Of a stretch of DNA of 64,000 bases, positions 23,701-35,700 are shown one piece after another (positions within the stretch are counted from its first letter, which is position 1; the number at the start of each line of letters is the position of its first letter). Source of the stretch: Hyperoodon ampullatus (taxonomy: Eukaryota; Chordata; Mammalia; Artiodactyla; Ziphiidae); NCBI GenBank assembly GCA_949752795.1, contig OX457057.1, forward strand, positions 8,856,632-8,920,631, written 5' to 3'. Made by a program: the position numbers and the translations under genes. Below the pieces are notes generated by a model that worked only from the letters and a program-made list of their open reading frames with translations, searched no databases and had not been told where the DNA came from.

Positions 23701-26700
23701 GAAGGGTCGGTGCGGGGGTGAACCTGAGGCCCTTGTCCGTCGTCCCACCAGCTCTCTTCAGCCAACAGGGTGGTCCCTTCTTGCCACCACCCCAGCCTGG
23801 CTTGTGGTGCTCTGTGAACCTGCCTTGTGTGCCAAATCCTGAGTGTCTGGCGGTGGCGGGGGGGGCGGGGGGCAGGGGCGTCCTGAACACCGGAGGCTGG
23901 CTTATCCCTGCTGGGGTCTCCATCAGATGTCGGATGCCAGGATGCATGTGGGAATAAACCCCCCACATGGGGCAGTTCTGCGTGTCCTTGTCACACGGCC
24001 ATCGTCACCCCTCTGTGCCCACCATCCTCACCAGCAACACTCCCCCACCGTTCACGCCATGCCTGGGGCATCGCTGTTGGCGTCACTTCCACTACCCTAG
24101 TTCCTACTGGCACATCACACCATGGCTCCCACCATCACTGTCATTCCCTCTACCCATGCTGCCACCCCATCCACTGTCCACCACCACCTCCCCTCCATCT
24201 ATACCTCCACCCCAGCCAGTGTCCACCACCACCTCCCCTCCATCTATACCTCCACCCCATCCAGTGTCCACCACCACCTCCCCTCCATCTATACCTCCAC
24301 CCCAGCCAGTGTCCACCACCACCTTCCCTCCATCTATACCTCCACCCCAGCCAGTGTCCACCACCACCTCCCATCCATCTATACCTCCACCCCAGCCAGT
24401 GTCCACCACCACCTCCCCTCCATCTATACCTCCACCCCAGCCAGTGTCCACCACCACCTCCGCTCCATCTATACCTCCACCCCAGCCAGTGTCCACCACC
24501 ACCTCCCCTCCATCTATACCTCCACCCCAGCCAGTGTCCACCACCACCTCCCCTCCATCTATACCTCCACCCCAGCCAGTGTCCACCACCACCTCCCCTC
24601 CATCTATACCTCCACCCCAGCCAGTGTCCACCACCAACTCCCCTCCATCTATACCTCCACCCCATCCAGTGTCCACCACCAACAACCAGTCCCCCATCAT
24701 TGCCATGGGCTCGGTCCAGTAGAGAGGAACAGAGCCACCATTCAGAGATGACCCCAAGGTCAGGCTCAGCTCCTCAGTCAACAGAGCCGAGGCTGGGCTG
24801 TTGCAGGGTTAGGGGAAGCCAGTCGAGGTGATTGTCCCTCCTCCTCCACCCCTCGTTTGTCCCTAGACTCCCCAGGCACTGTGTACGTCTCCAAGGTGAA
24901 GAGCAAAGGCCACCCGGCTGTCTACAGGTTCTCCCTCAACGCCAGCCTGCCTGGCCCTTGGCAGACCCTGTCTTCTGGGGACGGGGAGGTGCCCTCCTTC
25001 CAGGTGAGCCTGGCTGTCACTAAGTGAGCTGCCACTACCAGGGGAGGGGGCCCTCAATGCCACACTGGTGGGCACTGGCCACATGGGGGTGGGGGCAGGG
25101 CCTGCGAGGATGGAGCTGCTGCAGGCAGGTGAGGACCCTCTCCCACCGTCAGCCAGGCCTGCGGCAGGGACCTGCAGAGTGGTGAGAGCACGGGCTGCCG
25201 AGTCAGCCAGGCCTGGGTTCGAGTCCTGGCTCTGCCATTTATAATCTGTATGTCTTTGGGAAGATTATGTAATCTCTCTGAGCCTCAGTTTCCTCATCTG
25301 TGATACGGGGACATGAAAGGTACCAGCCAGGGATGTTGGAGGTACATGAGGCAAGGCCTGTGCGTTCTGTAACATCTGGAACGTAGTAAGTGCCCAGTAA
25401 AATGGGAGCTGTTAGTTGGATTGTTGTTCTCAGCCGTCTGTTCTAGCGCCCCAGAAAAGGGGCTCCCAGGGCCAACCCAGGCCTCTGATTTTTCCCTCTC
25501 AGGAATCATTTGTGTTTCTTTAACATGTTACACCTGCAGGGTGACAGTTACATATGTCAGCTCATTTGTTCGGGGTTTATATTTCCATTCAAAAGATGGG
25601 GTGTGAGAGGCGTTCCCTGGCTCTGACCTTTGCACTGCAGTTCTCACCGCCTTGTCACCTCCTCCTAGGACCCTGTCCTGGCCATCCTTATCAGTTTGGC
25701 CTCCTCTTCCACTGCCCCATTCATCCTGTGCCTTATCGTCCTAATATTTAATTCAAGGCCCTTAAAAGAATCTGAAGCCATCGTAATTGGCAGCTCCAGG
25801 AGGGCAGGGACCAAGCCCGTCTGGCTCACAGCCGTATCCTCAGAGCCCAGCTCAGGGCCTGGCTTGGAGTAGATCCTCAGTTGAAGGAAGGACTGAGGCT
25901 CAGAGAGGTAGGGAAGGATTTGCTCCATCTTTAAACTTGAACCCAGGCCTCCTGCGCCTCTGCCCAAGGCTCTACCCCCTGACTCTGGGGGCTGGAATGG
26001 GGGCAGGGGGCGGGGAGCACTCCAAGGAGGGAGGGGACCGAGCCTGAGGCTGGGCCCAGGCCGAGGCAGCCTCCCAGAGTCACCTGTCTTGTCTCTGTCA
26101 ATCCACTGCTTAGGTGTATAGAGCGCCTTTTGGTAACTTCACCAAGAAGCTGACCGCTTGTATGTCTACAGTAGGGCTGCTCCAGGCGGCGAGCCCCTCC
26201 GGCAAGTGGATGGTGACGACCTTGGCCTGCGACACCAAGCGGGGCTGGAAGTTTGACTTCAGCTTCTACGTGGCCGCCAAGGAGCAGCAGCACAGCCGGT
26301 AACAGAGCCTCGCAGATAAGTCGGTTTCCACCGGCCCGGCCCACTTGTTTGCCCCTCTCACGACACCTTTAAGAAACCCCAGTCCGGGCTTCCCTGGTGG
26401 CGCAGTGGTTGGGAGTCCGCCTGCCGATGCAGGGGACACGGGTTCGTGCCCTGGCCCAGGAGGATCCCACATGCCGCGGAGCGGCTGGGCCCGTGAGCCA
26501 TGGCCGCTGAGCCTGCATGTCCGGAGCCTGTGCTCTGCAACGGGAGAGGCCACGGCAGTGAGAGGCCTGCATGCTGCAAAAAAAAAAAAAAAAAAAAAAA
26601 AAAGAAACCCCAGTCCATTTCTACCCATCTGTTCAGATGTTTCTCGCCCAGGACTGGGGGTTGGGGGACACCAAGACGCCAGGCCCGCAGTTCGTTCCCC

Positions 26701-29700
26701 CATCTGCTGCCTTCCCTCTGGATGGCTCCCACGGGAGGCGCAGCGGCTGTCTGGCCCCTCAGCATGTCAGGCAGTTCCCAACTCAGAGCTTTTGCATTTG
26801 CTGTTCCCTGGGCCTAGGATGCTTTTCCGTAGCTCCTCCTGGGATTGACTTGTTCTCAAGATTCAGGCCCTTACCCAGATGCCTACCCACCCCCAACAAG
26901 GTTTCCCTGACCAGACCGCCCTCCCCGGCGAAAATAGCCACACCCGCCTCTCCCCATACGTCACCCCGCTGCTCTCTTTCTGGCTTCTACCACCACCTGG
27001 AATCATACTGACCTACTGGTTTATTACCTGTCCTTGCTCAGGAGCACGCAGGCATCCTGCGTGAGCAGCTTACTGTTCTGTGCTGTATCCCCTCACGTAG
27101 TGCTATGTAGCGGGTGCTCAGGAAACACTTGCTGAGTGAATGAATGGATGAGTACACACTGCATTCCTCTCCAAGGCACTATCCACACTCTCAATACCTA
27201 CAGTTAATTCAGAAAAAAAATGTTTAATGTTCCCCCTCCCTCAGACTGTAAGGTGATGGGAGAGAGCCCGTGTCTGTTGTCTTTACCTACTGTATACACA
27301 CGCCCTACCTAGTGCCTGGCCTGAAGTAAGTGCCCATGAACACCTAATGATCAACTGCACTCTGTGCCTCGGGGGTCTCTGAGCCAGCTGGGGCCATCTT
27401 TTCCCAAGTTCCACCCGCCACGTTCTGATCATTGAGGCTGTGTCAGCCGAGGGCCTGTCTCTCATCCACTCATTCATTTAACACTGAGCACTGACTGTGA
27501 ACAGGCACGGGGGTAGTGCTGGGGATGGGAAACAAGACAGATGTGACTCCTGCCCTCGGGAGACAGCAGCTAACAAGTCAAGCACAGTGTCACTGCAAAT
27601 TACAATACGTGCTCTGAAAGGAAGAGCCCACTGCTGCTGTGGTCCAGAGAACAGCAGCGCGGGGCCTGCACTGGTGACACCAGGGACCCATGGTCTCTGA
27701 CAGGGCCTGGCCTCAGGACATTGAACACCCACACGAGGCTGATGCTTGGGGCAGGGGGATGACCAAGATGGGCTCACTGGGCCCTTCTGGCCTGGCACAC
27801 CTCGGCTCGGGGGATGAGGGGGTCCCTCTGCTTCCCCTCCAGGGTCGGGCTCACACTGCGCATATACAGTAGCCACTGGGGTCAGGCTGCCTGGCTGAGC
27901 TTAGAACATTCTAGAAAGAGCCTTGAGCTACATCAAGTCCAGTGGTGAATAAGCTAACCATGGAATCCTTTCTTCAAACAGAATCTTGAGGCTCTGTCAC
28001 TGTTCAGATTAAAGTGGGGCAGGGGGCTTCTGAGCACCGACCCCCAAGGCTAGCCCTGGGGCCCCTTGAGGACCGTTTGGAAGCTGCTGGTCTCTTCCAC
28101 CCCTCCTGCCACAGGCGAGGAGACACATGCAGAGAGGGGAAGTGCTTTGAGCAGGACCACAGGGTGGGCCTTGGCAGGGGCGGGACTCGAACAGGTGTCC
28201 AAACCCCAGGCCTGAACCTAAGATTAAACCCCTGTGCTGGGGGAGCCCGAGCCCGTCCCCTGCACTCTTCCAGCCCCTGCGCACGGCCGCCTGTGCCTCT
28301 CCTCCCCCACTGCTCCTGGCCTTCCTGGCCTCAGTCCTGGCCTCGCCTCCTTTGCCTCCACAGGAAGCTGTACTTTGCCCAGTCCCACAAGCCCCCTTTC
28401 CACGGGCGTGTGTGTGCAGCCCCTCCTGGCTGCCTGCTCGGCTCCAGCCCCGATGGGCCGACCAAAGGCTTCTTCTACGTGCCCAGCGAGAAAGGTACAC
28501 GCGGGGCGGCCGCGGCGGGGCCTTGGGAGGCTGGGCCCCGCCTTCCCATACAGCTGTGACTCCCTCCACAGCGCCCAAGGCCCGCCCCTCTGCCACCTTC
28601 GGCTTCAACCCCTGCGTGAACACGGGCTGCGGGAAGCCGGCGGTGCGGCCGCTCGTGGACACGGGGGCCATGGTCTTCGTGGTCTTTGGCATCGTTGGCA
28701 TCAACCGCACGCGGCAGGTGGACAACCATGTCATCGGAGACCCGGTACGGGTGCCCACGTTGGGCAGATGCCAGAGGGCCCGGCCACACCAGGCTTGCAA
28801 GCTAGCGCCAGCCCAGGGCCCGCCGGCCCGGCTCCGCACACCCCCTCTCGGCTCCTCGGCTGCTCACCTGGCCCACAGGCTCCGCTACGCAGCACCATTT
28901 CTCTTGAGGACTGAGCAGCGTTGAGCTCTTAGAATCGCCCAGGGATCTGGGTACAGTGGGGCCTGAGCCAGCGGCCCCGCATCATTAGGGGTGGAACGGA
29001 GATGAGGGCAGTACAGGTGTGCAAAGCCTCCCTGCCCTCCTCCTCCTGCACGGGGCCCTACCTGTGCCCACAGCCCTTGCTGCGTGCCTCGGCCATGGTG
29101 CCCTCGCTCGGGGTGGTCTCCCCCCTTGTACATGTTTGTGTCAGGGCTGGGCTCTTGGGCGTTGGAGGGGAGAGGAACTGACACGGAGGTGTGACTAGGT
29201 CTGTGCCTGGCCCTTGGTGGGTGCTGAGACATGGTGGAAAGGACCATGGACGTCGGTACCCTTGGTCATGACCCCTGCCTTGGGAAGTCAGCCTGGCTGG
29301 GTGTACAGGGTTTCAGACAGAAAGTAATTCGGGAGCCAGGTGGGGTCAGAGGACATCTGTCCAGTCTGGACCGGGAGTCCACAGGTGTTCAGAGGAGGGG
29401 TGGGGAGGCAGGGAGGAGAGGAGGCCCACGCTGGAGGACAGGTGGGACTCGGCTGTGCCGAGGGAGAGGGAAAGGCAGGGAGCCCAGGTGAGTGCGTTGT
29501 AAGATCAAGGAGGGGAGGCTGAGGGGGCCCGTGCGGGTGGGCAGCAGTGGCAGCAGAGGTGCTGCCGGGGGCAGGGCAGAGCAGGCTCGGGCAGGACCGC
29601 GGGTGACCAGGCAGAGGGCTCCAAGTGCTGGCGGTGACGGTAGCAGGAGCTGCCGGAGGTTCCTCCCCAGGAGTGGGGCCCAGGATTGAGTTCCCGACTC

Positions 29701-32700
29701 ACTGAGCAGTCGCACTGGCTTGTGTCTCCTTGGGAAAGGGCAGCGTCATCTACGACAGCAGCTTTGACCTCTTCAAAGAAATCGGGCACCTGTGTCGCCT
29801 CTGCAAGGCCATCGCGGGGAACTCGGAGCTGGTGAAGCCGGGCGGCGCCCAGTGCCTGCCCTCAGGTGCGTGCGGAGGACCCGAGGGTGGACAACCCCGA
29901 GGGCGCATGTGCCTGGCGTTAGGGCGGCTGCAGACATGTGTCCAAGCTTATGTGTGTCCACGCTAGGGTGGGGGGCGTGCGAATCTTCCAGATGAGAGCG
30001 GGCTCGTGCCTAAAGGTGAACCGGCACAGAGCCGCACGGGCGTGGGGAGGTGTGCGGTGTGCAGGGCGCACTGCAGGAGGAGCTTTTCCAGAAATGGGAG
30101 CAAGGCCAGGGGCCGGCACAGGTAATAACCCGGGTCAGGCCAGGGCTCTTCCTGAGAAGGCACAAGATGTCAGTTTCTGCCCTGCCCGCTAATGGGTGTT
30201 GTAGGTTTCCCGATGGCATTGCCAGTGGTTCCAGACACTTTTTAAACTAGGAGGTTGGGGGAAGGGTGCGTGCCCCTGTGCATACACACCCAGATGGGTA
30301 AGTACACGTGCGCAGGCAGGATGGGGGGCAGACGTGCTCCCTTCCCGGGTCCCCGCCCCGACCCACCTCTCCCCTCTCCCCACAGGCTACAGCATCTCCT
30401 CCTTCCTGCAGATGTTGCACCCCGAGTGCAAGGAGCTGCCTGAGCCCCACCTGCTCCCAGGGCAGCTGTCACACGGGGCCGTGGGCGTCAAGGATGGCCG
30501 AGTGCAGTGGATCTCCATGGCCTTCGAGTCGGTGAGCCCTGGGTGGGCCGCCGGGTGCAGGGCAGTGTGCTGACCTCACAGAGTGCAGTGTCACCATGGA
30601 TTCCCGGACCTCATCCCAGAGCAGAGCAGAGTGGTTGTTCTTCAGAGGGGAGGCTGAGGCCAAGAGGGGTGAAGTTGCTTGCTCAAGGTCACGGGGTTAG
30701 TGAGCGTCAGCATCAAGTGCTAAACCAGGCCGTCTGACCGCCAAGCTCGGCCTTTCTGCCACACGGGACGCCACCCACCTCCCACCACCCTCCCTCCCCG
30801 ACAGCCCGAGGTCCACGTCGTTTTCCGGGGGCAGGTGACAGTCCAAGACACTCCCCTCTGCCACTGTGAGGGGGCAGGTTTGGGACCACAGAGCCCCCAT
30901 GCTGGGCCCCCCCAGGAGAGCTCGGAAGACAGGGAACCAGCCATTCGACACTTCACTGCTTCCTCGCTCACCCCCTAGGCTCTGCCAAGGAGACACCCAT
31001 GCACACACACCCATGCACACACATGTGCACACACATGTGCACACACGCACATCCCCGACCTGGACATTGCAGGCCTGGCCCTTGACACTGTGCACTTGAC
31101 ACTGTGAGACTTGCCAGGTCTGCCCCTGCTGCCTCCGTGCTGAGCCCCGGGGTCCAGTCCTGGCTCTGATCCTGCTGTGCTCTGTGTCCTTGAGCAAAAC
31201 ACTTGTCCCCTCTAGCCTCCAGTTCCTCCTCTAAAGGTTAGGGTTACGGCTCCCTGCCCGCCCTCTGGCGTCATCCAGAAGCTAGGGTAGGTCAGTCACG
31301 TGAAGGTGTTGGGGAACGAGAATTCATATGACAAGGGCGATTCTTTTTTTTTTTTTTGGCGGTACGCGGGCCTCCCACCGCTGTGGCCTCTCCCGTCACG
31401 GAGCACAGGCTCCGGACGCGCAGGCCCAGCGGCCATGGCTCACGGGCCCAGCCGCTCCGCGGCATGTGGGATCTTCCCGGACCGGGGCACGAACCCGCGC
31501 CCCCCGCATCGGCAGGCGGACTCCCAACCACTGCGCCACCAGGGAAGCCCAAGGGCGATTCTTGTTCTTCGGCCCCGGCCCTACTTTCTGTCCCACCGCC
31601 TGTGCCACTCACTGCACGAGCAGCCAAAACCCTGGCCACCGCGAGGAGGGCCCACACCCCCTCCAAGCCCTCAGTGAGCCCCAGGCTAACGCAGACACCA
31701 CTTCAAAGCCCCACGTAGTTTTTTTAAATTGTGGTAAAATATACATAATAAAATTGGCCATTTAAACCATTTTTAAGTGTATAGTTCAGTAATATTAAGC
31801 ATAGTCACAATGTTGTGCACCCGTCACCGCCATCCATCTATAAAACTTCTCATCTTGCAACACTGACACTGTCCCCATTAAACACGGACTCCCCAGGCAC
31901 CCCCTCCAGCCACCACTCTGCTTTCTGCCCCCATGGATTTGACTACAGAGGCGGAAGCCCACAGCCCTGTTCTTTTTGTGATTGGTTCGTTTCACTTAGC
32001 ACAGCGTTCTTCACATCCATCCATGTTGTAGCCGGCGTCTGAATTTCCCTCCTTTTTAAAAAAGGCCGAAGCCGCAGACAGTTGGAGGAGAGAATCCCTG
32101 CTCAGGCTCCCCCACCAGCACGCAGACACACACGTGCACACAGACACGCTGTAAACTGGTTTCTGCTCAGGGAGGGCAGAACTGGACCAGCGAGGTAACA
32201 TACATGAACGTTCCAGAGCTGGCGGCCGTGAACCAGGCAGGTCACCTGCCCTCCCGGACTCACAGTCCAGCCAGGAGAGGAGGGACAGGTTGCCGGGCAG
32301 TGACGGGAACTGTGATGGGGAAGCACCGAGGACTTGCAGAGCCCAGAAGATGACCGTCTTGGGGCATCTAGGAGGGCTTCCTAGAGGAGACGGAATCCTC
32401 ATGAGGCTTGAAGGACGGGTGGGAGCAAGCTGGGCAGAGGGCAGAGGGACAGCGTGGGCCGAGGGTGGGACGCGGAGCTGGGGGGCTCTGGAAGTTGGAG
32501 GTGGTTCTGTTGGAAAGGGATGGGGACCTGCCGCCGCTGTGAGAGTCACACATGCACCCAGAGGCTGGTGGGAAGTGATCTCAGATGGGCTCACGCTTCA
32601 TACAGCTCACTCTCTTTGCAAGTGGCCAGAGGCCAGCTGCAGCTGTCACAGAGCAGACCAGCTATCACCAGGGCAGCAGCACGGGCCACAGCCGCCCGCC

Positions 32701-35700
32701 TGTCTCACTGGCTCATGTCCCCGCAGACCACGTACAAGGGCAAGTCCTCCTTCCAGACCTACTCGGACTACCTGCGCTGGGAGAGCTTCCTGCAGCAGCA
32801 GCTGAAGACGCTCCCCGAGGGCTCAGCCCTGCACCGCGGCTTCCAGACCTGTGAGCACTGGAAGCAGATTTTCATGGAGATCATAGGCAAGTGGCAGCCC
32901 AGCCCGCCCCCCCCCACAGGGTCCCGGTGGGGTGGGCGGTGGCAGCAGGGACACGGGGAGGTGACCTACAGCAGGAAGGGCACAACCTGGCCCGTCTGAG
33001 CCACACTTGTCTTCTCAGTTCTGGCCGAGAGCCCTGGAGAAACTGGGATGACACAGTGGCCAGGAACACTGATCAGAGACCAGAGTTTGGGTCCCCTCCT
33101 GCTTGGGGGCCTCTGGCCACATTCTCTGATCCTGAATTTGGCCACCTAAAAAGTAGTGGTAATGACCCTCATGGCAGTGGTCTCTCATTAGGAGCCCTTA
33201 TTTTTTTTGTTTTGTTTTGTTTTTGCGGTACGCGGGCCTCTCACTGTTGTGGCCTCTCCTGTTGCGGAGCACAGGCTCCGGACGCTTAGGCTCAGCGGCC
33301 ATGGCTCACGGGCCCAGCCGCTCCACGGCATGTGGGATCTTCCCGGACTGGGGCACGAACCCACGTCCCCTGCATCGGCAGGCGGACTCTCAGCCACTGC
33401 GCCACCAGGGAAGCCCTAGGAGCCCTTCTTGATGCCAAGCCCTGGCTGAGGCCTGACCTATGTTATCTCTTTATCTTTTTTTTTGTTTTTTTTGTTTTTT
33501 GTTTTTTTGCGGTATGTGGGCCTCTCACTGTTGTGGCCTCTCCCGTTGCGGAGCACAGGCTCCGGACACGCAGGCTCAATGGCCATGGCTCATGGGCCAA
33601 GCCGCTCCACGGCATGTGGGATCCTCCCAGACCGGGGCACGAACCCGTGTCCCCTGCATCGGCAGGCGGACTCTCAACCACTGCGCCACCAGGGAAGCCC
33701 TGTTATCTCTTTAAACTCCAAACGAGGCCTAGGGAGTAGGTACTATCATTACCCCATTTTACAGATGAAGAGATGGGGGCTCAGAGAAGTCAAGTGGCTC
33801 ACCCAGAGTGACACAGCTAGCTGTGACGGTGCCCATCTGCATACCCCAGTACCTCTGGTCCATGAGGGTGAGGGGGCTGCGGGTGCCCCACGGCGCAGCC
33901 CAGCTGAGGGCCCTCTCCTCTCCCGTCCAGGGGTGCAGAGCGCCCTGTACGGCCTGGCGCTCTCCTTGCTCATCTGCGTGGCCGCGGTGGCCGTGTTCAC
34001 CACCCACGTGCTGCTCCTGCTGCCCGTGCTGCTGAGCATCTTGGGTAAGTGGCCCGGGGGCCAGGAGCGGGCAGGGGGCTCGCTGCTGGCTTCCGGTCAG
34101 CAGGTTTCTCTCCACCCTTAACTGTCCCGTCTTTTCAGCGAAGGTTTCCCGACTCCCCACCCCAAGCAAAAAGAGCCTCTGTGACAGTCCTTCATCGGAC
34201 CACGTGCTCCCCGAGGGGAGCCAGGTGTCACCAGGTGGTAGCTCTCGTCCCGGGGACATGTTGCTGCACTTGTCCCCTCTTTCAGCAGCCCCGCCCCCCC
34301 AACCCAGCTCTCTCTGGCCCCGTCCCTACTCATCGCTCCTGTCCCCAGAGCCGGGGGCTCCACCGTACACTTTACCACCTTCCCCGGGGGCCCTTAGAAT
34401 TTGTCCAGCAACCTCCAGGACTGTATGGGTGGGAGCAGGTCCCAGCCGCCTCCCCGCCGCCTCCCGCGCCCCGCAGGCAGCGTCTGCCTCGTGGTGACCA
34501 TCATGTACTGGAGCGGCTGGGAGATGGGCGCCGTGGAAGCCATCTCGCTGTCCATCCTTGTCGGCTCCTCGGTGGATTACTGCGTGCATCTGGTCGAGGG
34601 CTATCTGCTGGCCGGAGAGAACCTGCCCCCGCAGCAGGCCGAGGTGAGCACCCTGCCTGCCCCACCGCTCCCCAGCAAATCTTCTCCTGCCTCGGTGCCA
34701 GTGAGGACCTCCAAGGGTAGCTGGACACCCCTGGTGCCCAATGCCCAGCCAGGACGCATTCCAGGAGGCTCAGTTTCCAGGGCCATTCTCCACGCCCAGG
34801 GGACTCAAGTTCTAAGGCAGCTCCACCCAAGCATCGCTGTGGGTGGTGGGTGGTGGGTGGGCCCACTCCCCCCAGCCTCTGTCTCCCTAAGTGAGCACGA
34901 GGAGTTGAACCAGGCGATGTCCAGGGGCCCTTCCTGCTTCTCGGTTCCCTGAGTGTAAGTCTCATTCTGTAGCCCGGGAAGCAAGTCTGAGCCCTTCTAG
35001 TCGTGACCTTGAGGCCACGAACCCCTGCCCCCGCTGGACCTCGTGGCATAGGGAAGACATGCCCGCGTACCAGTGCCAAAACTAGCTCTGGGTCTCGTAA
35101 TGTTTTTGGCTTTTCTTACTTTGGAATTGTGTTGGTGTGAAACATTCATAAATATGTAAATTAAATCGGTTATACATTTAGCTGCTCTTGGTCAAAAGAA
35201 GGAAATCAGTTCCAATCACGGCTCACATGTTTGAGGACCTACTGTGTGATCATCAATGCTCTGGTTGTCACAGCCACATTTAACACGCCCCTACTGTGTG
35301 CTGTGCACCGTGAGCTGCTGCAGGGGAACCGCTTCAGCTTCACGCCAACCCCAGGGAGCAGGTGCTGTTATCACCCCCCGTTCACGGAGGTGGAATGGGG
35401 AGCCCGTGAGAGCCAGGCTGGCCTTGGACAGCGATGCGTGTTTATCCCGGGTCCAAGCCCCCATTCCAAAGCCCCAGGCAGGGAGGCACCCCCTCCTGCG
35501 TCTGGGGCCCCAGCTTTCTCTCACCCACACCCAGGATGCCCACTCGCAGCGCCAGTGGCGGACGCTGGAGGCTGTGCGGCATGTGGGCGTGGCCATCGTC
35601 TCCAGCGCCCTCACCACAGTCATCGCCACGGTGCCCCTCTTCTTCTGCATCATCGCCCCGTTTGCCAAGTTTGGCAAGATCGTCGCACTCAACACTGGAG

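Larger units (their letters stand above)
30532..32726. other. DISP3 intron 16, repeat-rich
   Basis: Holds a CACA/CATG tandem stretch (about 30990-31053), a MIR (about 31140-31250), a CHR SINE (31346-31550), a reversed L1 3' end (about 31718-32062) and a reversed L2 piece (about 32290-32500). Confidence 0.75.
32887..33930 (+). other. DISP3 intron 17, a GC-AG intron
   Basis: Begins GCAAGT and ends CCAG. It contains two reversed young SINEs and, at about 33710-33850, a reversed MIR core (CCCATTTTACAGATGAAGAG). Confidence 0.88.

Noticed and set aside
24171..24681. Possible CRISPR-like or satellite array
   Set aside because: Direct tandem repeats without unique spacers in a mammalian intron; it is an ordinary minisatellite.
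24104..24781. Long open frames on both strands (171 to 251 codons), possible repeat protein
   Set aside because: They come only from the 45-bp minisatellite. They lie within a DISP3 intron and lack codon constraint, splice support or any domain.
26266..26848. Open frames reading peptides such as [20 protein letters not shown]
   Set aside because: Translations of CHR SINE copies; the same peptides recur at each SINE in the window.
28009..28839. 276-codon minus-strand frame across exons 13 and 14
   Set aside because: Antisense of GC-rich DISP3 exons; low-complexity composition and no recognisable homology.
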